From Syntrophomonas sp. UBA1376 (lineage in GTDB: Bacteria > Bacillota > Syntrophomonadia > Syntrophomonadales > Syntrophomonadaceae), in assembly GCA_002305535.1 (NCBI GenBank), contig DBRE01000108.1, positions 1 to 5,539 of the forward strand: 5,539 bases of DNA, given 5' to 3'. A program made the position numbers and the translations under genes. Shown here one piece after another: positions 1 to 4,118 of this stretch; position 1 is the stretch's first letter; every line of letters begins with the position of its first letter. The notes under the pieces are model-generated. The model worked only from the letters and a program-made list of their open reading frames with translations. It ran no database searches and was not told the DNA's origin.

Positions 1-1
1 G

Positions 2-226
2 ATCTTTGACTGCTTGCGGATATGGACCCGGGATGCCCAGGGGAATGAAGTCCTGTTTGCTCTAGGGGAAAAAGGTATAGGAGCTATATATCTGGGCTAT
101 GCTGATACCCAATTTAGTATGCGGGACAGTCACAACCAGGAAAACGGGCAGCTGCGCAGTACGGGAATTTTCCTGCGGGAGAATGGCGGTGTGGGCAGCA
201 TCCAGCAGGTGGATTTGCTGGCTTGA
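2..226 (+). CDS. C-terminal end of an unidentified protein (5' truncated by window edge)
   Basis: An open frame enters from the left edge and ends at TGA 224-226, leaving 74 residues. I do not recognise the family with certainty. The fragment reads as a compact, mostly beta-rich tail: LRIWTRDAQGNE near residues 5-16, then LFALGEKGIGAIYLGY, then a polar DSHNQENGQ stretch, then GIFLRENG and a final IQQVDLL. The LRIWxxDxxGNE start with a following GEKGIGA resembles the calcium-binding-like C-terminal modules of large secreted or repeat-containing proteins, where D/N/G residues form loops; this is impression only. The TTG at 14 is unlikely to be the true start, because the frame is open upstream and no SD precedes it. 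It sits directly before the flagellar cluster in the same orientation, but the sigma-28-like site after it suggests a separate transcript. Confidence 0.7.
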   Translation: MFDCLRIWTRDAQGNEVLFALGEKGIGAIYLGYADTQFSMRDSHNQENGQLRSTGIFLRENGGVGSIQQVDLLA

Positions 227-261
227 TTTGCAGCTAGGGAAAAGCTTAAGCTTTGGCAAAT
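226..261. repeat. Stacked inverted repeat after the first gene
   Basis: ATTTGC (226-231) pairs with GCAAAT (256-261). Enclosed is a perfect 14-base palindrome, AAAGCTTAAGCTTT (241-254), which can fold with a TTAA loop. It starts at the stop codon of the upstream gene. No T-run follows on the + strand, so it is a poor intrinsic terminator; it could be an mRNA end hairpin or a protein-binding palindrome. Confidence 0.4.
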
Positions 262-290
262 GGGTCCTATATCTTAAGGGAAAAAAATAC

Positions 291-318
291 TAAAGGTAAG
301 GAATAGGAATTACGATAA
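291..318 (+). promoter_or_regulatory. Sigma-28 (SigD/FliA)-like promoter for the flagellar cluster
   Basis: TAAA at 291-294 (TAAAG context) is followed 16 bases later by TACGATAA (311-318). This matches the known flagellar sigma pattern TAAA-N15-GCCGATAA at 4/4 and 6/8 positions, with one extra spacer base. It lies about 34 bases upstream of flaG, where a late-flagellar promoter is expected. The assignment rests on sequence match and gene context only. Confidence 0.55.
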
Positions 319-351
319 TTTAAATATGACTCAGCAGGGAGGCGAAATAGG

Positions 352-729
352 ATGCGGGTAGATGCGCAATGGATGGCCGTAGATTACCCCGCGAGGGACA
401 CTCAGGTTCAGACGCAGGTTCGTTCTGAGCATCAGGAACCAGTCGAGGTCAAACGACAAGACAAAGCAGCAAATAATCATGAAAAACAGGTGGATGCGGA
501 TACACTTCAGGCTGCGGTAAAATTAACTAATGATGCTATTCGCATTGTTAATTATCATCTGGAATTTAGGCTGCACGAAGACAGCGGACGCTACCAGGTG
601 AAAGTGGTGGATTCGGATAGTGGAGAGCTCATAAGGGAGATTCCTCCCCAAAAAATGTTGGAGTTTTCAGCCCGGTTCAAGCAAATGCTGGATAAAGCTC
701 TGGGTATCTTAGTAGATGAGACTGCCTGA
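352..729 (+). CDS. flaG: FlaG family flagellar protein
   Basis: A 125-residue protein of the FlaG family, small proteins linked to flagellar filament formation and length; the exact molecular role is not settled. The N-terminal 50 residues are polar and low in conservation. The family signature fills residues 50-125: a helix (DTLQAAVKLTNDAIRIVNYH), then LEFRLHEDSGR (70-80), VKVVDSDSGELIREIPPQK (83-101) and a C-terminal helix ending in LGILVDETA. The ATG at 352 is preceded by AGGGAGG (336-342) with 9 bases of spacing, a strong SD. The length is usual for the family. It is the first gene after a sigma-28-like promoter and is followed 64 bases later by fliS, with no terminator seen between them. 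The fliD gene that often sits next to flaG is not in this interval. Identification is confident from the conserved C-terminal half. Confidence 0.93.
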   Translation: MRVDAQWMAVDYPARDTQVQTQVRSEHQEPVEVKRQDKAANNHEKQVDADTLQAAVKLTNDAIRIVNYHLEFRLHEDSGRYQVKVVDSDSGELIREIPPQKMLEFSARFKQMLDKALGILVDETA

Positions 730-776
730 ATTCCTATGAGAAATTTGACAGCCAGGGTATACTATAATCGATTTCC

Positions 777-786
777 AAAAGGAGGA
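777..786 (+). promoter_or_regulatory. Ribosome binding site that favours a TTG start for fliS
   Basis: AAAAGGAGGA is a near-perfect anti-16S match. From GGAGG (781-785) there are 8 bases to TTG at 794 but 14 to the in-frame ATG at 800, so spacing favours the TTG codon. Confidence 0.65.
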
Positions 787-793
787 CAGGGCA

Positions 794-1213
794 TTGAATA
801 TGCATGCTCAGGTCTATGATCAATATCGCAAAACGACGGTAGAAACATTGTCACCGGCTAAACTGCTGTTAATGCTGTACGATGGGGCCTTGAACAGTCT
901 GCGCAACGCACAGAAAGCCATTGAGGAAAAAGATATCTCCCAGGCTCATAACCAGCTTATCAAGGCTCAGGATATAATTGCCGAATTGATGGCCACCTTA
1001 AACATGGAGGTTCCCATTTCCCGGCAACTTTATGCTCTGTATGACTATATCCAAAGGCGTTTAATAGAAGCTAACATCAATAAAGATATTGCCATAATTG
1101 ATGAAGCCTATCAGTTTATCAGCGAATTGAGAGATGCTTTTGCTCAAGCTGCGTATGCGGCAAAACGTTCTCAAGTTCAGAACCCGGCCAAACAACTTAA
1201 TATTATGGGTTAA
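794..1213 (+). CDS. fliS: Flagellar export chaperone FliS
   Basis: FliS binds the C-terminal region of flagellin in the cytoplasm, stops it polymerising early and delivers it to the flagellar type III export gate. The 139-residue product has the expected family length and layout: an N-terminal AQVYDQYRKTTVET segment (residues 5-18), the hallmark SPAKLLLMLYDGALNSL (20-36), then helices around KAIEEKDISQAHNQLIKAQDIIAELMATLN and LYALYDYIQRRLIEANINKD, with a variable C-terminal tail. The start is either TTG 794 or ATG 800, two residues apart; SD spacing supports TTG. The gene lies downstream of flaG in the same direction and is followed only 4 bases later by the first chaperone-like gene, so the two are probably translationally coupled. 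The identification is secure; only the start codon is in doubt. Confidence 0.95.
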   Translation: MNMHAQVYDQYRKTTVETLSPAKLLLMLYDGALNSLRNAQKAIEEKDISQAHNQLIKAQDIIAELMATLNMEVPISRQLYALYDYIQRRLIEANINKDIAIIDEAYQFISELRDAFAQAAYAAKRSQVQNPAKQLNIMG

Positions 1214-1217
1214 AATT

Positions 1218-1613
1218 ATGCAGACTATCATGCAACAAGTCATGCAACTATGTGAACAAATAGAAAAAATCGCCGTAGAGCAGTTGAAACTAGTAGAATC
1301 AAAACAATCCATGGAAGAGATAATCACTCCCTTAAATAAACTAATTGAGCAGCGCCAGGAATGCATCGATAAAATGAATGAACTGATGAGCGATTTAAGC
1401 CCTGAACAAAAAATAGCCTTGACCGGGTTGGGGACCGATGCTATGATAGAACGCATTCTCCATATTGACAGGGAAAGTCAGAGAGTGTTGCAGGAGATTA
1501 TAAAAGCCACCGGGAATAAATTAGTTAAAGTGCAGGATATGAAGAAAGCTAACCGGGCTTATGGTGGGCAGGACGAGCCAACCGAAGCCTGGTTTTTTGA
1601 CCATAAACGCTAA
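1218..1613 (+). CDS. Putative FliT/FlgN-like flagellar chaperone, copy 1
   Basis: A 131-residue, almost wholly helical protein, probably coiled coil: charged heptad-like runs cover residues 1-60 (EQIEKIAVEQLKLVESK, then PLNKLIEQRQECIDKMNELM) and 78-112. The tail, KKANRAYGG followed by a terminal AWFFDHKR (124-131), resembles the tails of small FlgN/FliT-type secretion chaperones of Clostridia. In those proteins a helical hairpin holds late export substrates such as hook-associated proteins or the FliD cap. The start ATG 1218 lies 4 bases after the fliS stop. No SD is visible before it, so reinitiation or coupling from fliS is likely; ATGs at 1230 and 1242 are alternatives, also without an SD. 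The frame stays open upstream inside fliS, but that part overlaps a real gene. The exact subfamily, and so the cargo, cannot be decided here. Confidence 0.75.
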   Translation: MQTIMQQVMQLCEQIEKIAVEQLKLVESKQSMEEIITPLNKLIEQRQECIDKMNELMSDLSPEQKIALTGLGTDAMIERILHIDRESQRVLQEIIKATGNKLVKVQDMKKANRAYGGQDEPTEAWFFDHKR

Positions 1614-1622
1614 GAGCGGTGG

Positions 1623-1629
1623 GTGGAGG
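1623..1629 (+). promoter_or_regulatory. Ribosome binding site that sets the start of the second chaperone-like gene
   Basis: GTGGAGG ends directly against the ATG at 1630, too close for initiation there. It lies 9 bases before the in-frame ATG at 1639, which is therefore the better start. Confidence 0.65.
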
Positions 1630-1638
1630 ATGCCTACT

Positions 1639-2088
1639 ATGAACGACAGTACTATAGTCAATATTATAAACAATTACCAGCGACAAATTGAGATGTATGA
1701 ACATATGTTGGAGCTGGCCCAACAGCAGTTGAAGCTAGTGGAAGACCAATCGCCATCTGCCGGGGAAATACTGGCTGAACGGCATCGTTTAATGGACGAT
1801 ATAAGCAGCTTGAACAAGCAAAATCAGGTATGGCAGGAAACTCTTTGTCAGTCTATGGGAATAGAGAGTTTTAGTCTCAGTCATTTAAGCAAAGTGGTAG
1901 ATGCTGTTGTAGTAGAGGAAATGGGTCAGCTACTTAAAGACCTGGGCTTGATCTTGCAAAAGATAGAAGTAGTCGATAAAAGTATCCAAGATCACTTGAA
2001 TCAACAACTATCCCTTCGCAACCGCCCCCGGGCTACCCACAGCAGCGCCCAACAGGCCTACCAAAAGGGTTCTAAGCCGAAATCATAA
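1639..2088 (+). CDS. Putative FliT/FlgN-like helical protein, copy 2
   Basis: A 149-residue helical protein not recognisable by name alone. Residues 6-60 form a long amphipathic helix (NIINNYQRQIEMYEHMLELAQQ, QLKLVEDQ, ILAERHRLMDDISSLNKQ) and 84-123 another, with a basic, polar, probably disordered tail ending QQAYQKGSKPKS. The QLKLVE segment and the helix-turn-helix layout match the preceding gene, and the coding DNA of that segment is still 16/18 identical, so the two look like an old tandem duplication. This copy has lost the aromatic FFDHKR-type ending but keeps an AYQ near its C-terminus. The start ATG 1639 is chosen over ATG 1630 because of SD spacing. It begins 25 bases after the previous stop and is the last gene of the cluster. 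A role as an export chaperone, or as a regulator bound by one, is inferred from position. Confidence 0.65.
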   Translation: MNDSTIVNIINNYQRQIEMYEHMLELAQQQLKLVEDQSPSAGEILAERHRLMDDISSLNKQNQVWQETLCQSMGIESFSLSHLSKVVDAVVVEEMGQLLKDLGLILQKIEVVDKSIQDHLNQQLSLRNRPRATHSSAQQAYQKGSKPKS

Positions 2089-2105
2089 ACTTATGCTCAG
2101 GAGAT

Positions 2106-2403
2106 AAGCGCAAGTAAGGAGACGGTTTGAAACTACTGAAAAAGTACCAAAAATTCCGTTAGAGTATGTGTAAATATACTAGTGACCGTTGGCAAAACTT
2201 TCGGTCAGAGTGTAGAGATTGCCGCGCTACGCTCGCAATGACAGCTTTCTTGTGTCATCGGCCGTTCCGGCACTCCTGATGTTCGTTCCTTCGGAACTCA
2301 ACTATTATGGTTGCGAGGAGTGACAGCGACGTGGCGATCTCATAGTAAAACACGTTTTCAGGTACTTTTTCAGTGGTCTCGGACGGTTCTTCGACTTGCG
2401 TTT
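2106..2403. mobile_element. MITE-like element with 40-bp terminal inverted repeats
   Basis: The arms 2109-2148 and 2361-2400 are inverted repeats in register without gaps. 29 of 40 positions pair by Watson-Crick rules and 6 more as G-T, with a perfect 14-bp inner block ACTGAAAAAGTACC (2135-2148) against 2361-2374 and a perfect outer CGCAAGT/ACTTGCG. A few more bases pair at the ends, out to 2106 and 2403. The element has no coding capacity and is of the size of a miniature inverted-repeat element. Inside are further hairpins: AGTAT/ATACT (2163-2180), TGACCG/CGGTCA (2183-2207), GTTCC/GGAAC (2285-2297) and a nested repeat at 2215-2341. No target-site duplication is evident. It could instead be a structured RNA; the many G-T pairs fit a fold kept at RNA level. 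Confidence 0.6.
2215..2341. repeat. Nested dispersed-type repeat (GAGATTGCC...CGCAATGACA class)
   Basis: GAGATTGCC at 2215-2223 runs into CGCTCGCAATGACA (2230-2243). It is mirrored by a TTGCGAGGAG...GACGTGGCGATCTC segment ending at 2341; the outer nine bases pair 8/9. This sequence type is familiar as a dispersed intergenic repeat in many unrelated bacterial genomes. It forms the core of the larger element around it, perhaps by insertion of one repeat into another. Confidence 0.5.
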
Positions 2404-2416
2404 TCAATTTGGTTCA

Positions 2417-2512
2417 GATGCAAGCAGGTACGGTTTTTCTGTCATTTTAGGTTAGCTGTTTCACCACACTTTGTCTAAAGCAAATGACAGAAAGACCATC
2501 CGCTCTTGCATC
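2417..2512. repeat. 96-base palindromic element with GATGCAAG ends
   Basis: The arms 2417-2447 and 2482-2512 are 31 bases each and pair at 25/31 positions, with perfect ends (GATGCAAG/CTTGCATC) and a perfect inner 12-bp block (TTTCTGTCATTT and its complement). The loop is 34 bases with no coding content. The same GATGCAAG end occurs in the hairpin at 2999-3034, which suggests a repeat family. Confidence 0.6.
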
Positions 2513-2545
2513 CACCCTCGATGGTTTCGTTTTAATGTGAAATTC

Positions 2546-2574
2546 TTGCTATTTTTGTATGTGCCGTATATAAT
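2546..2574 (+). promoter_or_regulatory. Vegetative (sigma-A) promoter for the zinc-ribbon gene
   Basis: TTGCTA (2546-2551, 4/6 to TTGACA), a 17-base spacer and a perfect TATAAT (2569-2574). Transcription would start near 2581, giving a leader of about 70 bases. The site lies just outside the palindromic elements. Confidence 0.7.
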
Positions 2575-2594
2575 TGAAAATGCGGGCTGCAGAA

Positions 2595-2609
2595 CCGGTT
2601 TTTTACCGG
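2595..2609 (+). promoter_or_regulatory. Small hairpin in the 5' leader
   Basis: CCGGT (2595-2599) pairs with ACCGG (2605-2609) around a TTTTT loop, near the predicted transcript start. It is short and lies well upstream of the SD (GTGAGGG, 2634-2640). It may stabilise the mRNA 5' end; no known riboswitch is recognised. Confidence 0.3.
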
Positions 2610-2650
2610 GGATTCGCCTTAATCTCCAAAAAAGTGAGGGATCCTATTAG

Positions 2651-2941
2651 ATGTTCGAAGACAAATCATTAGTGTGCCAGGATTGTGGCCAGGAGTTCAT
2701 TTTCACTGTTGGTGAACAGGAATTCTACGCCGAAAAGGGTTTTGAAAATGAACCCAAACGCTGCCGGGAGTGCCGTACTAACCGCCGCAGCAACAGCCGC
2801 TCTGGTAACCGTGCTCCTCGTGAAATGCACTCAGCTATTTGTGCAGAATGTGGAGCTGACACTGAGGTTCCATTCCGTCCTGTTGATGGCCGGCCAGTTT
2901 ACTGCCAGGAATGTTTCCAAAGACAACGGGCCGCTTTCTAA
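2651..2941 (+). CDS. Small double zinc-ribbon protein (CxxC-x17-CxxC type)
   Basis: A 96-residue soluble protein with two separate four-cysteine sites. The first, C9xxC12 with C38xxC41, lies in the conserved frame LVCQDCGQEFIFTVGEQEF...GFENEPKRCRECR. It matches the small zinc-ribbon domain seen in many bacterial hypothetical proteins. The second, C64xxC67-x17-C85xxC88, has the exact spacing of the CxxC-x17-CxxC module (CAECG..TEVPFRP..RPVYCQECF). The two are joined by an Arg/Ser/Asn-rich linker (43-58), suggestive of nucleic-acid binding. Zinc binding follows from the cysteine pattern; the biological role is unknown. It starts at ATG 2651 after GTGAGGG with 10 bases of spacing. It has its own promoter and terminator, so it is monocistronic and probably unrelated to the flagellar genes before it. 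Confidence 0.88.
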   Translation: MFEDKSLVCQDCGQEFIFTVGEQEFYAEKGFENEPKRCRECRTNRRSNSRSGNRAPREMHSAICAECGADTEVPFRPVDGRPVYCQECFQRQRAAF

Positions 2942-2960
2942 GGTGATACGGTCGACATAT

Positions 2961-2985
2961 ACCGGGCTTGTCAGCCCGGTTTTTT
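2961..2985 (+). terminator. Intrinsic terminator of the zinc-ribbon gene
   Basis: A perfect 8-bp GC-rich stem, ACCGGGCT (2961-2968) with AGCCCGGT (2973-2980), a TGTC loop, and then TTTTTATTTT. It begins 20 bases after the stop codon and is a textbook rho-independent terminator. Confidence 0.92.
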
Positions 2986-2998
2986 ATTTTCTGATGGA

Positions 2999-3034
2999 GA
3001 TGCAAGAGGGGCGGATGCAGTCCCCGCTTGCATC
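2999..3034. repeat. Short palindrome with GATGCAAG ends
   Basis: GATGCAAGAGGGG (2999-3011) pairs 12/13 with CCCCGCTTGCATC (3022-3034) around a 10-base loop. It shares its ends with the larger palindrome at 2417-2512. Its right arm recurs at 13/15 positions in direct orientation (3020-3034 against 3265-3279). Confidence 0.5.
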
Positions 3035-3038
3035 TAAT

Positions 3039-3119
3039 TGTCATCCTGAGGCAGGAACGACCGAAGGATCTTTCCCTGTGATACCAGTAAAGATTCTTCG
3101 GCTGCGCCTCAGAATGACA
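3039..3119. repeat. Inverted repeat of the GTCATTCTGAG...GAAGAATCT dispersed class
   Basis: TGTCATCCTGAGGC and CCGAAGGATCTTT (3039-3073) are mirrored by AAAGATTCTTCGG and GCCTCAGAATGACA (3089-3119). Each block pairs with one mismatch, and the middles are unpaired. This sequence type is known as a common intergenic repeat in many bacteria. No coding frame is preserved. Confidence 0.55.
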
Positions 3120-3178
3120 GAATAGTGGTCACGAACCGCGCAAGTCCTAGGATCGTCCCCTAACCTGCATCTGTGCTC

Positions 3179-3200
3179 GGGGCGATGTGGGCATCACCCC
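3179..3200. repeat. Small hairpin between repeat remnants
   Basis: GGGG-C-GATG (3179-3187) pairs with CATC-A-CCCC (3192-3200) with one mismatch and a 4-base loop. No T-run follows, so it is not a terminator. It is probably part of the repeat patchwork. Confidence 0.3.
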
Positions 3201-3214
3201 CTACCTCTTGCACC

Positions 3215-3279
3215 CCAGTAAAGATTCTTCGACTTTGTCTCAGAATGACCAGATACCCTCTCGAGTCCCCGCTTACACC
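3215..3279. repeat. Second, partial copy of the preceding repeats
   Basis: CCAGTAAAGATTCTTCG (3215-3231) repeats 3084-3100 exactly. It continues with a diverged middle into TCTCAGAATGAC, as the first copy does with CCTCAGAATGAC. GTCCCCGCTTACACC (3265-3279) then echoes 3020-3034. So two repeat types recur in direct orientation about 130 and 245 bases from their first copies. Confidence 0.5.
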
Positions 3280-3413
3280 GTTCAGACAATCTACTTTTTG
3301 GCTGGCTTTGAGTTTCTAATAACATTTTTGTACATACTAGGAAATAAGCTAATTTTGTTGTTCAAACAGCGTCCAGCGCGGCGAAGCCTGCCAAGGTATG
3401 GAAAATCGTGGTT

Positions 3414-3441
3414 GGAGGTTTTGACTGACAGCTAGTAGAAT
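3414..3441 (+). promoter_or_regulatory. Sigma-H-like promoter of hpf
   Basis: GGAGGTTTT (3414-3422) matches the Bacillus sigma-H -35 pattern RNAGGAWWW at 8/9. A 12-base spacer leads to GTAGAAT (3435-3441), a full match to RNNGAAT. In Bacillus subtilis the homologous hpf (yvyD) is under sigma-H and sigma-B control. A competing vegetative reading, TTGACT (3421-3426) with TAGAAT (3441-3446), has only 14 bases of spacing. Confidence 0.5.
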
Positions 3442-3474
3442 AGAATATAGACAACCGGGAAAGGAGTTGGTCGT

Positions 3475-4017
3475 ATGAGGTTCGACATTAGGGGTAAGAA
3501 TCTGGAGTTAACAGACGCACTTAAAGACTACACTACCAAGCGACTCTCCAAGCTAGAAAAGTACATCGATGATGTAAAGGAGGCTCAGGTTGCACTGTCC
3601 GTCGAAGGGGAAGGACATAAAGTAGAAGTCACTATTCCATTAAATGGAGTGATCCTGCGCGGCGAGGAAGCTAGCGAGGATATGTACACCTCCATTGACT
3701 TAGTGGTTGAAAAACTTGAGAAACAAATCGAGAAATACAAAACCCGGTTGTACCGCAGTAACCGTGGGGCTGGTATGAAAAGGGCCTGGATAGAAGAAGC
3801 CCGCAAAGAATCGGAGGCTAACGAAAGCCTGGAAACCTTTAAAGTGGTGCGTACCAAACGCTTTGCCCTGAAGCCTATGGACGAAGAGGAAGCTATTATG
3901 CAGATGAATCTGCTGGGACATACCTTTTTCGTGTTCTTCAACTCAGCCACTGATGAGGTTAATGTGGTCTACCGACGCAAAGATGGCAACTACGGGTTGA
4001 TCGAGCCCAATTTGTGA
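3475..4017 (+). CDS. hpf: Long-form ribosome hibernation promoting factor
   Basis: HPF binds the 30S decoding region of idle ribosomes, blocks mRNA and tRNA binding, and in its long form pairs two 70S ribosomes into inactive 100S dimers through its C-terminal domain. The 180-residue product has both parts. The N-terminal RaiA/HPF domain covers about residues 1-100 (MRFDIRGKNLELTDALKDY, then RLSKLEKYID, and the basic KQIEKYKTRLYR helix). A charged linker spans 101-120. The C-terminal dimerisation domain spans about 121-180, with VVRTKRFALKPMDEEEAIMQM, LLGHTFFVFFNS, VNVVYRRKDGNYGLIEP. The length is typical of long HPF. ATG 3475 follows AAGGAG (3461-3466) at 8 bases, an ideal SD. It precedes secA, a common order in Firmicutes, but a terminator separates them. 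Confidence 0.97.
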   Translation: MRFDIRGKNLELTDALKDYTTKRLSKLEKYIDDVKEAQVALSVEGEGHKVEVTIPLNGVILRGEEASEDMYTSIDLVVEKLEKQIEKYKTRLYRSNRGAGMKRAWIEEARKESEANESLETFKVVRTKRFALKPMDEEEAIMQMNLLGHTFFVFFNSATDEVNVVYRRKDGNYGLIEPNL

Positions 4018-4021
4018 TCAG

Positions 4022-4062
4022 TTGAAGCGGTATTGCCAAAAGTGATAAGATAAAACTATTGT
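4022..4062 (+). promoter_or_regulatory. Candidate weak promoter(s) for secA
   Basis: Two overlapping sigma-A-like readings exist: TTGAAG (4022-4027), 18 bases, TAAGAT (4046-4051); or TTGCCA (4033-4038), 18 bases, TATTGT (4057-4062). Each is imperfect. Either would place the secA transcript start before the terminator at 4073-4100. They are proposed because secA needs a source of transcription there or read-through from hpf. Confidence 0.3.
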
Positions 4063-4072
4063 AAACCCTATT

Positions 4073-4100
4073 AAGAGGAGCCTTATGGTTCCTCTTTTTT
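4073..4100 (+). terminator. Intrinsic terminator between hpf and secA
   Basis: AAGAGGAGCC (4073-4082) pairs with GGTTCCTCTT (4087-4096) over 10 positions, one of them G-T, with a TTAT loop and a T-run to 4100. It ends hpf transcripts. Only 18 bases remain before the secA ATG, already holding the SD, so secA must be transcribed through it. Its 5' arm contains an SD-like AGAGGAG. Confidence 0.85.
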
Positions 4101-4117
4101 ATGAGAGGTCGTGTTAG
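4085..4117 (+). CDS. Possible 10-codon leader peptide of secA
   Basis: ATG 4085 opens a frame reading MVPLFYERSC and stopping at TAG 4115-4117, one base before the secA ATG. An SD-like GAGGAG (4075-4080) lies 4 bases upstream, somewhat close. The start codon overlaps the loop and 3' arm of the terminator, and the secA SD (GAGAGG, 4103-4108) falls inside the frame. Translation of this frame would sit on the terminator stem and end at the secA start, a layout suited to coupling or attenuation. A frame this short can easily arise by chance, so it is only a candidate. Confidence 0.25.
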   Translation: MVPLFYERSC

Positions 4118-4118
4118 G

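Larger units (their letters stand above)
2089..2650. other. 562-base non-coding region rich in palindromes
   Basis: No credible gene is seen on either strand. The region holds a large inverted-repeat element (2106-2403), a second palindrome (2417-2512) and the promoter and leader of the zinc-ribbon gene (2546-2650). No clear intrinsic terminator follows the flagellar cluster before the first element; its hairpins may supply transcript ends. Confidence 0.75.
2942..3474. other. 533-base non-coding region: terminator, repeat patchwork, hpf promoter
   Basis: No credible gene is seen. It holds the terminator of the zinc-ribbon gene, repeat remnants from 2999 to about 3280, and the hpf promoter and SD (3414-3466). 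Between about 3280 and 3413 I see nothing definable beyond AT-rich sequence. Confidence 0.7.

Noticed and set aside
745..768. TTGACA followed by TATAAT upstream of fliS
   Set aside because: Both boxes are perfect but only 12 bases apart, too short for a sigma-A promoter, and no better -35 lies 16-18 bases before the TATAAT. It may be chance; fliS can be read from the flaG promoter.
1061..1456. 131-codon open frame on the - strand
   Set aside because: Antisense to fliS and the first chaperone-like gene, with a cysteine- and serine-rich composition typical of a shadow frame.
1561..1638. Upstream in-frame starts at 1561 and 1630 for the second chaperone-like gene
   Set aside because: 1561 lies inside the previous gene without an SD, and 1630 touches the SD. 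Only 1639 has proper spacing.
2685..3125. 146-codon + strand frame overlapping the zinc-ribbon gene
   Set aside because: It runs through the zinc-ribbon gene in another frame, then through its terminator and into repeats. The cysteine pattern proves the other frame is the real one.
2999..3280. Possible CRISPR array
   Set aside because: The repeats are few, unequal and irregularly spaced, and mix inverted with direct copies. There are no uniform repeat-spacer units or cas genes.
3187..3435. 82-codon open frame with a hydrophobic middle, starting at GTG
   Set aside because: It starts inside repeat sequence, has no SD, and its first third is translated dispersed repeat. The end overlaps the hpf promoter. 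Not a credible gene.
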